From positions 1,610,001 through 1,674,000 of the forward strand of contig NZ_AP014583.1 of NCBI RefSeq assembly GCF_000828715.1: DNA of 64,000 nucleotides, given 5' to 3'. Below the pieces are notes generated by a model, which saw only the letters and a list, made by a program, of their open reading frames with translations, searched no databases and had not been told where the DNA came from. Source of the stretch: Winogradskyella sp. PG-2 (GTDB lineage Bacteria; Bacteroidota; Bacteroidia; Flavobacteriales; Flavobacteriaceae). Of the stretch, positions 1 to 10,200 are shown piece by piece (position 1 is the first letter of the stretch; each line of letters opens with the position of its first letter). The translations under genes and the position numbers were made by a program.

Positions 1-780
1 AGAACCATTTATATTAACATTACGATCTGCAGTTTTTCCGTCTATCAAAGCCAAAGTAGAACTGACTTCCCAACTATCGTCAGTAGGTTCTTTTGTAATA
101 ACATTTATGGTTCCGGCAATAGCATTTGATCCAAATAGTGCTGAACCACCACTGCGAACTACTTCCACACGATCTATAATACTTACAGGGATTTGTTCTA
201 AGCCATAGACACCATTTAATGCACTGAATACAGGACGACTATTAACTAAAATTTGAGTGTATTGTCCCTCTAAACCATTCATACGAACTTGGGTAAATCC
301 ACAATTTTGACAGTTGGTTTCTACACGTACACCAGGTTGGAAGTTTAACCCGTCTGCTAATGAGGATGCTTGAGTAGCGCTAAATAATTTAGGACTTAAA
401 ACTTTGACAATAACAGGTGCTTGTTTTTTACTAATTCTATTTCTTGTAGCACTCACAACAACTTGGTCTAAGCCTAAAATGTCTTCAATAAGTGTGAAAT
501 TGACAGTTATATTTGTTCCTGAAACAAGATTGATAGATTGTTGCTGTGTGCGATAACCTATTGATGTTACTTCTAAAATGATTTCACCTTCAGATAGGTT
601 TAATACATACTTACCCAGATCATCCGCATTAGTACCTTGTGCACTATTTTTTACTGTAACACTTGCATAAGGAATAGGTAAACCATTTACGGTAATTTGA
701 CCAGACACTTTAACTTTTGTGTTCTGAGCAAACAGCAGTGTACTTGAAAAAAACAAACATAAAAGCATCATATGATTCAT
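1..780 (-). CDS. TonB-dependent outer membrane receptor, N-terminal part (runs off the left edge)
   Basis: The minus strand encodes about 260 residues from an ATG at 780. A signal peptide (MNHMMLLCLFFSS..., cleaved after FAQ) is followed by a carboxypeptidase-regulatory-like beta domain (about residues 25-105, GLPIPYASV) and a plug domain with RVEVVRSGGSALFGSNAIAG, the hallmark of TonB receptors. The plug also contains a CxxC (NCQNCGFTQVRMNGLEGQY), a pattern seen in metal or haem receptors. It is divergently transcribed from a DtxR/MntR-type regulator and lies next to feoAB, so iron or manganese uptake is the likely role; the substrate is inferred only from context. The start is well placed behind a -7 box at 830-823. 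Confidence 0.92.
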   Translation of the reverse strand, partial: MNHMMLLCLFFSSTLLFAQNTKVKVSGQITVNGLPIPYASVTVKNSAQGTNADDLGKYVLNLSEGEIILEVTSIGYRTQQQSINLVSGTNITVNFTLIEDILGLDQVVVSATRNRISKKQAPVIVKVLSPKLFSATQASSLADGLNFQPGVRVETNCQNCGFTQVRMNGLEGQYTQILVNSRPVFSALNGVYGLEQIPVSIIDRVEVVRSGGSALFGSNAIAGTINVITKEPTDDSWEVSSTLALIDGKTADRNVNINGS

Positions 781-817
781 GCAAAAAAATAGATTTTAGT
801 TTTGTAGAATATAAAAA

Positions 818-831
818 TTAGACAAATCTAA
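818..831. promoter_or_regulatory. Inverted repeat over the TonB receptor promoter
   Basis: TTAGA-CAAA-TCTAA, 5-bp arms with a 4-nt spacer. On the minus strand positions 830-823 read TAGATTTG, a match to the Bacteroidetes -7 box TAnnTTTG for the receptor gene starting at 780. The overlap suggests an operator, plausibly for the divergent DtxR/MntR protein; binding is inferred. Confidence 0.5.
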
Positions 832-842
832 AAATATGTTTT

Positions 843-864
843 AAGATAAAAAAATTTATCTTTG
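843..864 (+). promoter_or_regulatory. Perfect 8-bp inverted repeat over the mntR-like promoter
   Basis: AAGATAAA-AAAA-TTTATCTT (843-862) overlaps TATCTTTG (857-864), an exact TAnnTTTG -7 box, 17 nt before the GTG start of the regulator. A palindrome on its own promoter is what an autoregulated DtxR-family repressor would have. The inference rests on symmetry and position only. Confidence 0.5.
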
Positions 865-880
865 TTTAAATTGTAATGTC

Positions 881-1534
881 GTGACTTTAGCAGAAGAGAA
901 TTATTTAAAGGCCATTTATCATCTAGAGCAAGAATTTAAGAGTGGTGTTTCTACAAATGCACTTGCAAAAGAGATGAATACTAAGGCTTCGTCAGTAACA
1001 GATATGGTAAAAAAGTTAGCCGAGAAGCAACTGCTAACACATGTACCTTATCAAGGCGCCACACTTTCTGAAAGTGGACGAAATTATGCTGTAAAAATTA
1101 TTAGAAGACACCGGCTTTGGGAAGTATTCTTAGTAGAAAAGTTGAACTTCTCATGGGATGAGGTACATGAAGTCGCTGAGCATTTAGAGCATATTAAATC
1201 AGAAAAATTGATTAATGAACTCGATGCGCTTTTAGAGTTTCCAACACACGATCCTCATGGTGATCCTATACCAGATAAAAATGGAAACTTTAAACATATA
1301 GATAAAATAATTTTAGCGAAAGCCGAAATAGGAAACCGCTATAAATGTGTTGGTGTAGATGATACGTCCACTAATTTTTTAAAATATCTCGATAGCAATA
1401 ATATTGCACTTGGCACTATTATTACTGTAATTCATAAAGAACCTTACGATAATTCTATAAAAATAGAATTAGAGGATAAAGACATTGTTGTTTCTCAGAA
1501 TGTGGCTAAAAATTTGTATTTAAAAAAAGTTTAA
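881..1534 (+). CDS. DtxR/MntR-family metal-dependent transcriptional regulator
   Basis: A 217-residue protein with the family order: N-terminal winged helix-turn-helix (about 1-65, starting TLAEENYLKAIYHLE), dimerisation/metal-binding helices with E/H ligand candidates (about 80-105, WDEVHEVAEHLEH), the conserved DPHGDPIP segment, and a C-terminal FeoA/SH3-like domain (about 150-217). The start is GTG at 881; an ATG at 876 in another frame stops at once, so GTG is the only sensible start. It is divergent from a TonB receptor and near feoAB, consistent with metal-responsive repression of uptake genes. Whether it senses Mn or Fe cannot be decided from sequence. Confidence 0.92.
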   Translation: MTLAEENYLKAIYHLEQEFKSGVSTNALAKEMNTKASSVTDMVKKLAEKQLLTHVPYQGATLSESGRNYAVKIIRRHRLWEVFLVEKLNFSWDEVHEVAEHLEHIKSEKLINELDALLEFPTHDPHGDPIPDKNGNFKHIDKIILAKAEIGNRYKCVGVDDTSTNFLKYLDSNNIALGTIITVIHKEPYDNSIKIELEDKDIVVSQNVAKNLYLKKV

Positions 1535-1631
1535 ATCTCTTATAATCTATAATGCTTTATAGATTTTGTCACACTAATATTTTTTTAAAGTCTATTATAT
1601 TGAGAACTATAATAGTTACAAAAATGGTATT

Positions 1632-2069
1632 ATGAAATCAATTCAATTTATGATGCTCTTATGCATTACTTCATTTTTTTATTCGCTGAATGCACAGGTA
1701 CAGATTGTTAAGGATTCAATGAGTGTAATTACACAGATCGGTATACAGGAAAAAGCAAACTTTAATGATTATGAAATAAAATTTGAAAAAGTAATTACGG
1801 ATTCTAGATGCCCTAAAAAAGTAATGTGTGTTAGAGATGGCGAAGCGTATGTATTAGTTTCGATTTATAAAAACGGAAATTTTATCGAGGACAAAAAAAT
1901 AAGGATTGATGCTAGTGGCTATGTTATGGAATCTAATAATTTGGCTTATGATGCTAAAGACTTTAAAATTTATGGATTTGCATTAACACCTTACCCAGAA
2001 GATACAAATGATATTAAGAGTAAAGACTATCAATTAGAAGTTGTGTTTCAACCAAAAAGGTTAGAGTAA
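1632..2069 (+). CDS. Secreted protein of unknown function with a CP..CxxDGEA motif
   Basis: 145 residues with a signal peptide ending near residue 21 (SLNAQ). The central segment DSRCPKKVMCVRDGEAYV matches a small family of Bacteroidota secreted proteins and lipoproteins with DSRCP-x(4)-C-x(3)-GEA; the two cysteines may form a disulphide. The fold looks all-beta. It follows the metal regulator by 97 nt on the same strand but has no clear functional tie to it. Function unknown. Confidence 0.75.
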   Translation: MKSIQFMMLLCITSFFYSLNAQVQIVKDSMSVITQIGIQEKANFNDYEIKFEKVITDSRCPKKVMCVRDGEAYVLVSIYKNGNFIEDKKIRIDASGYVMESNNLAYDAKDFKIYGFALTPYPEDTNDIKSKDYQLEVVFQPKRLE

Positions 2070-2095
2070 TTAGAATTCTTTTTTAAAGAGATTAT

Positions 2096-2236
2096 CTAGT
2101 GACAACCACACTCATCATCAGTTCCACAACCTTTTGCAGCTTTTTTCTTTGGTTTCCAAATAAACTTTCGAACTAAAAATACAAGTGCTAAACTTAGTGT
2201 AGCAACTACTAATATATTTTGAACAACTGTATTCAT
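2096..2236 (-). CDS. FeoB-associated Cys-rich membrane protein
   Basis: A 46-residue ORF starting on the base next to the feoB stop codon (feoB stop 2239-2237, this ATG at 2236). It has one transmembrane helix (about residues 4-24, VVQNILVVATLSLALVFLV), a basic stretch (KFIWKPKKKAAK) and a cysteine tail ending CGTDDECGCH. This is the small membrane protein commonly found after feoB in Bacteroidota, possibly a functional analogue of FeoC. Its role in Fe(II) transport is inferred from linkage. Confidence 0.9.
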   Translation of the reverse strand: MNTVVQNILVVATLSLALVFLVRKFIWKPKKKAAKGCGTDDECGCH

Positions 2237-4351
2237 CTATTTTAACATTTGAAAAGCAATTAATGCTACAATATACGCAAAAGCGCTCATTACTACGAGT
2301 TGATATATTGGCCATTTCCATGAATTCGTCTCACGTTTTACAATAGCTAGTGTGCTCATACATTGCATGGCAAAAGCATAAAACAAGAGCAACGAAATAC
2401 CAGAAGCTAAGTTAAATACTTTACTACCATCGCTGTAAACCTCTTGTGCCATTCGATTTTTTATGGTAGACATGGCTTCATCTTCATCTTCTATATCATT
2501 AGCACTCCCGATACTGTAAATCGTAGCTAAAGTCCCAACGAAAACTTCACGTGCGGCAAAAGATGTTACAAGACCAATTCCTATTTTCCAATCGTAACCT
2601 AAAGGTTGAATTACAGGCTCTATGGTTTTACCTACAATACCAATATAAGAATGTTCCAATTTGTGTTCTGCAATCAAATCATTTTGTTCATCCTGAGATA
2701 GATTAGGATAATTTTGTTGAACAATATTTTCTGCATTGTTGAATTGTTCTCCTGGACCATAGGATGCTAAAAACCATAATACAATAGATATGGCTAAAAT
2801 GATTTTACCAGCTTCAAAGACAAATGTTTTTGTTTTTTCTAAAACAGTTAGCGCCACATTTTTAAATAATGGCACTTTATAACTTGGCATTTCTACAACA
2901 AAGTAAGACTTACTTTTAATCTTAAGTATTTTATTGAGAATGTAGGCTGAAAAAACTGCGGTTAAAAACCCAATAATGTATAGACTCATTAATGTTAAGG
3001 CTTGATAACTTAAACCTAAAAAAGTTCCATCTGGAATAACCAAAGCAATAATTATCACATAAACAGGTAGTCTTGCTGAGCAAGTGGTAAATGGTGTTAC
3101 AAGAATTGTGATTAGGCGTTCTTTCCAACTTTCTATATTTCTTGCTGCCATTATTGCCGGAATTGCACATGCATTTCCTGAAATTAATGGTACTACACTT
3201 TTGCCACTTAAGCCAAAACGTTTCATAATATTATCCATTAAAAAGACAACGCGACTCATATAACCACTTTCCTCTAAAAGTGAAATGAATAAAAACAAAA
3301 AAGCTATGGGAGGAATAAAAACCATAATACCACCAATACCTGCAATAATACCTTCAGCTAATAGATTAGTGAATGCACCTTCTGGTAAAGTGCGCTGCAC
3401 CCAATTTGCTAAATTAGAAAAACCAGCATCTATTACATCTGTTGGATAGGTTGCCCAATCATAAACTGCTTGAAACATTAAAAGAAGGATGCCAAAAAAG
3501 ATAACATAACCCCAAATTTTGTGAGTTAGAATTCTATCTAGTTTAATCCTTAAATCCTTTGCTGAATTTAAATCTATGGTTTGCCCTTTTTTAAGAGTGT
3601 CATTTATAAATTGATAGCGCTTAATCGTTTCCTTTTGTTGAATACGCTTTAAATCTGTTTTAGACTTTGTTTTAAAGTTGGCAACAGCATCAATAGTATT
3701 CCTATCTGTTTTACCAAAATTAACATCTTGGGTAATGACTAACCAAAGTTTATATAATAATTGATTGGGAAATGCTTTTCTTAAATCATCAAAGTAAGTT
3801 TTGTCAATTGAAGAAGCATTCATACATGGTTTTGTGGAAAGCTCTTTAAAATTTGAGATGCGTTCTTTTAAATCAGAGATACCTTTGTTTTTTCGTGTAC
3901 TGATTAACGCAATTTTTGTTTCTAGTTGTTTTTCTAAAAAAGGAATATCTAAGGAAATGCCTTTATACTCCATTCGATCAGACATATTAATTACTAAGAT
4001 TGTTGGTATTTCTAAATCCTTAATCTGAGTAAATAATAATAAGTTACGTTTTAGGTTCTCAACATCACTAACTACAACAGCAACGTCAGGAAAATCTTTA
4101 TCATTTTTGTTTAGAAGTAATTCTATAACTACGTTTTCATCAAGCGAAGAGGCGTTTAAGCTGTAAGTACCTGGTAAATCGATAATGTGAGCCTTTACAC
4201 CACGTGGTAGTTTGCAAATTCCTTCCTTTTTCTCAACAGTAATACCAGGATAGTTACCCACTTTTTGATTGAGACCTGTTAAAGCATTAAAAACAGATGT
4301 CTTCCCAGTGTTAGGATTCCCTATTAAAGCAACATTAATCTGCTTACTCAT
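2237..4351 (-). CDS. feoB: Ferrous iron transporter FeoB
   Basis: 704 residues. The N-terminal G domain has G1 GNPNTGKT (11-18), G3 DLPG (58-61) and G4 NMSD (near 122); then comes the GDI-like helical region and a polytopic membrane domain with two Gate repeats, including the GNACAIPA segment typical of FeoB. The protein moves Fe2+ across the inner membrane. The start overlaps the end of feoA by 8 nt, and the small Cys-rich gene follows with no gap, so the three form one operon feoA-feoB-feoB-associated. Confidence 0.97.
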   Translation of the reverse strand: MSKQINVALIGNPNTGKTSVFNALTGLNQKVGNYPGITVEKKEGICKLPRGVKAHIIDLPGTYSLNASSLDENVVIELLLNKNDKDFPDVAVVVSDVENLKRNLLLFTQIKDLEIPTILVINMSDRMEYKGISLDIPFLEKQLETKIALISTRKNKGISDLKERISNFKELSTKPCMNASSIDKTYFDDLRKAFPNQLLYKLWLVITQDVNFGKTDRNTIDAVANFKTKSKTDLKRIQQKETIKRYQFINDTLKKGQTIDLNSAKDLRIKLDRILTHKIWGYVIFFGILLLMFQAVYDWATYPTDVIDAGFSNLANWVQRTLPEGAFTNLLAEGIIAGIGGIMVFIPPIAFLFLFISLLEESGYMSRVVFLMDNIMKRFGLSGKSVVPLISGNACAIPAIMAARNIESWKERLITILVTPFTTCSARLPVYVIIIALVIPDGTFLGLSYQALTLMSLYIIGFLTAVFSAYILNKILKIKSKSYFVVEMPSYKVPLFKNVALTVLEKTKTFVFEAGKIILAISIVLWFLASYGPGEQFNNAENIVQQNYPNLSQDEQNDLIAEHKLEHSYIGIVGKTIEPVIQPLGYDWKIGIGLVTSFAAREVFVGTLATIYSIGSANDIEDEDEAMSTIKNRMAQEVYSDGSKVFNLASGISLLLFYAFAMQCMSTLAIVKRETNSWKWPIYQLVVMSAFAYIVALIAFQMLK

Positions 4352-4571
4352 TACTGGTCTCTATTTGAACGTGAATAGCAGTCTCTTTTCTAATCGCTAA
4401 ATGAGAACCGTTAATATTTAAATACATTGGATCTGCAAAAGGTGCAACTTGTACTAATTCAACAGAATTTCCTGGTAAACACCCCATTTCAAGAAGTTTT
4501 AATGGAATATGAATAGACGATACATCAGTGATGATACCTCGTTGTCCTCGTTTTAAATCTGCTAATGTCAA
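4344..4571 (-). CDS. feoA: Ferrous iron transport protein FeoA
   Basis: 75 residues with a single SH3-like FeoA domain (LADLKRGQRGIITDVS...LLEMGCLPGNSVELVQVAPFADP...). It is a small cytoplasmic partner needed for FeoB activity. It is the first gene of the operon and overlaps feoB by 8 nt. Confidence 0.95.
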   Translation of the reverse strand: MTLADLKRGQRGIITDVSSIHIPLKLLEMGCLPGNSVELVQVAPFADPMYLNINGSHLAIRKETAIHVQIETSNE

Positions 4572-4667
4572 GCGCTTCTTATTTAGATTGATTTTAAAGA
4601 AGCAAAAGTAGGGGAAATTATTTACTGTTAAAAGAGAGATAATAATTATTTAAAGACTTTTAACTTT

Positions 4668-5348
4668 TTATGAACCTCCAAAATATTTTAAGGTTTCGAT
4701 ATCTTCTAATAATCTATCAATTTCATCAGGATCTGTTCCATCATAAAACCCTCTGATTTGGCGTTTTTTGTCAATTAGCAGAAAATTTTCTGTATGAATC
4801 ATATCATACTTATCAGCATTTCCTTGGGTCTTCACAGCCAAATAACTTTTCCTAGCTAACTCATAGATTTGTTTTTTATCCCCTGTCACTAAATTCCATT
4901 TACGGTCAATGACCCCTTTTTTATTTGCATATCTTTTTAGCTGTTCCACACTATCAATTTTTGGTGTTACTGAATGCGACAATAACATAATATCATTATC
5001 ACTAATAATCTCTTTTTGAATTTGGTGCATGTGATCTGTCATAATAGGACAAATGGTTTGGCATGTTGTAAAAAAGAAATCAGCAACATAGATTTTATCT
5101 TTATAAGTGTCTTGTGTAATTACTTCGCCATTTTGATTTAATAAACTGAAATCAGCAATTTTATGATATTTAGATTTGTGTTGAACGGTACTATCTACTA
5201 ATTCTTCGCTTACACTAGACGGATTCCATATTGGTAATGGTTGTTTTACATTTAAAACATTATATATAATTATAATGATGATGATACACAAAACGGAAAA
5301 GAAAATACCGAAGTTTTTATACCCCTTGAAAAAGGAAAGAAAAGACAT
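4668..5348 (-). CDS. SCO1/SenC family copper chaperone for cytochrome c oxidase
   Basis: 226 residues with an N-terminal membrane anchor (about 10-32) and a thioredoxin-like domain. The copper-binding CxxxC is in TTCQTICPIMTDHM and the distal histidine in MIHTENF, the complete SCO ligand set. The protein would sit in the periplasm and load the CuA site of cytochrome oxidase. Of usual family length; about 95 nt upstream of it is feoA on the same strand, but it probably has its own promoter. Confidence 0.93.
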   Translation of the reverse strand: MSFLSFFKGYKNFGIFFSVLCIIIIIIIYNVLNVKQPLPIWNPSSVSEELVDSTVQHKSKYHKIADFSLLNQNGEVITQDTYKDKIYVADFFFTTCQTICPIMTDHMHQIQKEIISDNDIMLLSHSVTPKIDSVEQLKRYANKKGVIDRKWNLVTGDKKQIYELARKSYLAVKTQGNADKYDMIHTENFLLIDKKRQIRGFYDGTDPDEIDRLLEDIETLKYFGGS

Positions 5349-5540
5349 TGTTTAGATGTTTAATTTTTGAAATACAAAGGTACGATTCAAGTGAATTTCT
5401 CAGAATTTTTTTAACACAATAATCTTAGCAATATCACTCAATAGATAAATTACAGTTAAATTTCATCGAATAGAAATGCATTTATTTTCTAAGTTGCTTT
5501 AAAACCTTACTTTTGTCAATCGAAATTTGAAAATGACTAC

Positions 5541-6884
5541 ATGGAATTTGTAATAAAGATATCTCAATTTTTACTCAGTTTATCCTTGCTTATTGTATTG
5601 CATGAGCTTGGACACTTTATACCAGCAAAATTATTTAAAACAAAAGTTGAAAAGTTTTACCTCTTTTTTGATGTAAAATACTCGCTTTTTAAAAAGAAAA
5701 TTGGTGATACCGTTTATGGTATTGGTTGGTTGCCACTTGGTGGTTATGTAAAGATTGCGGGAATGATAGATGAGAGTATGGATAAGGAGCAGATGGCTCA
5801 ACCTCCTCAACCTTGGGAATTTAGATCTAAGCCAGCTTGGCAAAGACTTATTATTATGCTTGGAGGCGTCACTGTAAATTTCATTTTAGCTTATGTAATC
5901 TATGTTGCTATATCTTTTGCTTACGGAGATTCTGATGTAAAAGTTGATAGTTTAAAAGATGGCTATTGGATTGACAATCCTGCATTAATAGAAATGGGTT
6001 TTAAAACAGGAGATAAGGTTTTAGCTATAAATGATATACCAATTATAAATGATTCTGATATAGGCTTTAATCTTATAAGTGCTGAATCTATTACTATTAA
6101 TAGAGCAGGAGTAGAACAAACTATTGATTTACCTGAAGACTTCTTAGGAAAATATTCTGCTAGTAAGAGTAAACGAAATTTTGAATATCGAATACCATTT
6201 ATGGTAGGGGAAGTTGCAGATACGTCTTTAAATGTCTCTAAAGAGCTAAAACAAGGGGATGTCATTACAAGCATAAATGGTAAGGAGTTAAGATACTTTG
6301 ATCAATTAGACAATATTACTTCTGAATTAAAAAATACCACTGTAACGGCAGAGATTTTAAGAGAAGATGATACCAAGATAGTTAAAGAGTTAGCTCTAGA
6401 TGCTGATGGTAATTTTGGTATAGTTCCTTATCGTCATCCTAAACGTTTTGCAGAATTAGGTTACTACGATATTTTCAGAAAAGAATACAGCTTTGGTGAA
6501 AGTTTTGCAGCTGGTGGACGAAAATTCACTAAAACAATAACAAATTATTTTGATCAGTTAAAAGCGATCTTTAGTCCAAGTACGGGAGCTTATAAAGGCT
6601 TAGGTGGCTTTAAAGCTATATACGATCAATTTCCAAGTACATGGAGTTGGTCCTATTTTTGGGGATTGACAGCGTTTTTATCTATTATGTTAGCGATTTT
6701 AAACTTACTACCAATACCAGCCTTGGATGGAGGTCACGTTATGTTTTTATTATTCGAAATGATTACAGGTCGTAAACCAAGTGAAAAGTTCTTAGAACGT
6801 GCTCAAGTAGTCGGATTCTTTATTTTAATAGCGCTTGTTCTTTTTGCCAATGGTAATGATATTTATAAAGCAATAACTAATTAA
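5541..6884 (+). CDS. rseP: RseP-type site-2 intramembrane zinc metalloprotease
   Basis: 447 residues. The catalytic HELGH is at residues 21-25 in the first transmembrane helix; two PDZ regions lie between about 110 and 300 (GFKTGDKVLAIND, LKQGDVITSING), and the second zinc site is in the C-terminal LLPIPALDGGH motif. It cleaves anti-sigma factors or signal peptides within the inner membrane. Complete, with usual M50 architecture. Confidence 0.96.
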   Translation: MEFVIKISQFLLSLSLLIVLHELGHFIPAKLFKTKVEKFYLFFDVKYSLFKKKIGDTVYGIGWLPLGGYVKIAGMIDESMDKEQMAQPPQPWEFRSKPAWQRLIIMLGGVTVNFILAYVIYVAISFAYGDSDVKVDSLKDGYWIDNPALIEMGFKTGDKVLAINDIPIINDSDIGFNLISAESITINRAGVEQTIDLPEDFLGKYSASKSKRNFEYRIPFMVGEVADTSLNVSKELKQGDVITSINGKELRYFDQLDNITSELKNTTVTAEILREDDTKIVKELALDADGNFGIVPYRHPKRFAELGYYDIFRKEYSFGESFAAGGRKFTKTITNYFDQLKAIFSPSTGAYKGLGGFKAIYDQFPSTWSWSYFWGLTAFLSIMLAILNLLPIPALDGGHVMFLLFEMITGRKPSEKFLERAQVVGFFILIALVLFANGNDIYKAITN

Positions 6885-6979
6885 AAATTTACGTTTAGAG
6901 TAGTAAAAAAGTAATATTTCATTTGGTGAGAATAAAAAAAATGAATTATATTTGCATCCGCTAACGCGAAAAATAACCT

Positions 6980-7053
6980 TCCTCTTTAGCTCAGTTGGTT
7001 AGAGCATCTGACTGTTAATCAGAGGGTCCTTAGTTCGAGCCTAAGAAGAGGAG
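6980..7053 (+). tRNA. tRNA-Asn(GTT)
   Basis: 74 nt cloverleaf: acceptor TCCTCTT/AAGAGGA, D arm GCTC..GAGC, anticodon arm TCTGA CTGTTAA TCAGA, T arm CTTAG TTCGAGC CTAAG, discriminator G, no encoded CCA. This is a normal host tRNA, a useful contrast to the array at 34-36 kb, which carries a second tRNA-Asn. Confidence 0.97.
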
Positions 7054-7060
7054 CAAACAA

Positions 7061-7087
7061 AGCCATTACGAAAGTAGTGGCTTTTTT
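7061..7087 (+). terminator. Intrinsic terminator after tRNA-Asn
   Basis: Stem GCCATTAC / GTAGTGGC (one G-T pair) with a GAAA loop, followed by six T. Confidence 0.9.
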
Positions 7088-7201
7088 GTGTTTCATTAGC
7101 ATATAAAAGTGATATTTTCTATCCAAGAAATTAAACCTTTAGTAGTGTTTTGAGTCTAAAAGCAAGTTATATTGCATAACTTGGATTTTTAAAATTAGTA
7201 A

Positions 7202-10200
7202 GTGTCATCTATTTTTAAGTACATTAAATTTTCAATCTATATAATTATTGCTTTTTTGAGTCAGCATTCAATCGCTCAATTAAGTAAAACGCATTACATT
7301 CCTCCATTAACAAGTGCAGAATTTGGTAATGCAAACCCAGAAAGTCAATACCTTTATTTATCAACACCGAGCGCAGCGGATGTTGCCTATACCATTAAAC
7401 AAATAGGATTGCCATCGTCAGTGATATTACAGGTTTAGTCTCCAATGCAAACCCACAAGTTATTAATGTTGCTTTTGGTAATGGGCAGTTGTTTGTAGTC
7501 TCTAGCCAAACAAGTACAATTACTAATAATGGTTATGTCATAGAAGCAGAAGATGTTATTTATGTTTCTGTAAGAATGCAAGCAGGAAGCAATAATCAAG
7601 CAGGTGCTCTAGTAAGTAAGGGTATTTCTGCTTTAGGCCAACAATTTAGAGTTGGTAGTTTTACTAATCAAAATCCGCAAAGTAATTATCTTAATTTTGT
7701 CTCGGTGATGGCAACTGAAGACAATACTGAAGTTGTTTTTGATAATCTCCCAGCTGGTTTAGTTATAAAAAATTATACAGGTACAACATCGGTTTCAGTT
7801 ACATTGAATGAATATGAAAGTTACATTATAGCTACTAATGGTAATGATTCAACTATAAATACGGATGGGTTAATAGGAGCTTTAGTTACAGCAAATAAAG
7901 ATATTGTGGTGAATTGCGGTTCAGCAAATGGAAGTTTTCATAATGGAAATGGTCGTGACTATGGGATAGATCAAATTGTTGGAGCTTCAAAAATTGGAAG
8001 TGAATATATATTTGTAGAAGGAGATGGAACTAATGATTGGGAAAATATTTTAATTGTTGCCCATTCAGATAACACAACGGTTAGCATTAATGGAGCTACA
8101 CCAATAACAACATTAAGTGCAGGTGAATACCATCTTATTGATGGGTAATAACTATAATACAAATGGAAATATGTATGTAGAAACATCGCAAGATGTTTTT
8201 GTATATCAAGGAGTAGGTGCTACAACTAGTGAAGCAAATCAAGGTTTGTTTTTTGTACCACCTTTGAGTTGTGAGGCTCGTGGAAATTTAGATAATATTG
8301 CGAACATTGAAGATATTGGATCCACAACCTATTCTGGTGGTGTATCTGTTGTTACCAAAGTTGGTGCAACAGTTACTATTAACAATACACCAATTTCCAG
8401 TTTTGGTGCTATAGGACCGAGTATAGTAACTGGAAATACGGATTATGTAACTTATAAAGTCTTAGGTCTTACACGTAATATTTCGGTACAAAGTAGCGAT
8501 GAATTATATTGTGCCTACTTTAACTTTAATGGTAATGCGACATCAGGTGGCTTCTATTCGGGATTTCCATCGGCACCTGAAATTAATTTTAATGCTAATT
8601 TTGAAGCTTTAGGTAATTGTATTCCTAATATCACTTTGTCAGCAGCGAATACAGAAAATTTTGATACTTTTCAATGGCTTTTTGATGATGGTTCTGGAAG
8701 TGGCTTTGTAGATTTAAATATTAGTACACCAGATTTAACACCAACCAATCCAGGAACCTATAAACTTGTAGGTATAGTAACATGTTCTGGCTTAGTATTA
8801 GAATCAGCTGAGGTTCCAGTGAGTATTTGCCCTGATGATATAGATAATGATGGGATTATAGATAATCTTGATATAGATAATGATAATGATGGGATTCTTA
8901 ATTGTACCGAGTCTAATGGTAATGTCACTATAGATTTATCAGATATTAATCAACCCGAATTTGTATTTCAAGACAGCTCTGTAAATAGTACTTTAGCCAC
9001 AGGGTTATTCACTCAAACAAGTTCTTCAGGAAATCCTAATACACTTGTAACTAACAACCAAGGCAATTTAATAAGTGTTATCGGATCTGCAAATAGTGCC
9101 GAAAATGATTATAGTATGTCATTTACAGAGTTGGTCAACGTTAAATTCTCTGAAGATACTTCAACGGCACATTTGATTACAGATGGGGAATTTTTTACGG
9201 TAAAGATTACACCAGTAAATAAAAATATAACACTTCGAGATCCTGATAATAGACTACTTGTAGATTCAAATTTTGATGGAGCTTTTGAAGCAGGTGTGAC
9301 CTCAATATCTGGATCAGAAATACGTTTTAAAGTAAATCCATCACCTCTTGGAACGACTCCTTATGAATTTTTAGCAGATAAAGTTGATGGGTTTTCGTTA
9401 GTTCATAATTTAACTAATGTATCAGAATCTTCAACTTACAGAGGAATAATTTCGTTGACGTGTTATCAACTAGATTCGGATAATGATGGCGTAGAAGACG
9501 CTCTAGATTTAGATAGTGATAACGACGGAATTCCAGATTATATAGAATCTCAAGGGAATAATTTTCTTAATCTATCTTTGGTTGATGCAGATAATAATGG
9601 GTTAGATGATGTTTATGATATTAATGCCATGCCAATTGATACAGATACAGATGGTATTGCAGATTACCTGGATTTAGATGCTGATAATGACGGCATATAC
9701 GATTTACATGAAACAGGTCAACTAGGCTTACTATCTGATACAGATACTAACGGAATTGTTGATGGGCCAATTATGAATTTTGGCAATAATGGTTGGGTTG
9801 ATGATGCAGAGACCTCGCCAGATAGTGGATTACTTGGTTATATACTGAATGATTTTGATAACGATTCTAATTTTAGTTACCTTGATTTAGATAGTGATGA
9901 TGATGACTGTAGTGATGTAATTGAAGCTGGCTTTTCTGATGCTAATACAGATGATTTATTAGGAGACTTTGTTGTAGTAGTTGATGATTTTGGATTAGTA
10001 ATCAACGCTAGTGATGGTTACACAATTCCCAATAACGATTATTTAGATGCAGCTCCACTTTCAATACTTTCTGAGCCAACTGACACTGAGGTTTGTGAGT
10101 CTTCAGAAGTTATTGTTTCTTTAGTATCTGATACTGCAGAGAGTTTTCAATGGCAAACAAGTACAGATGGAGTTAATTGGATTTCTATAAACGATGATGT

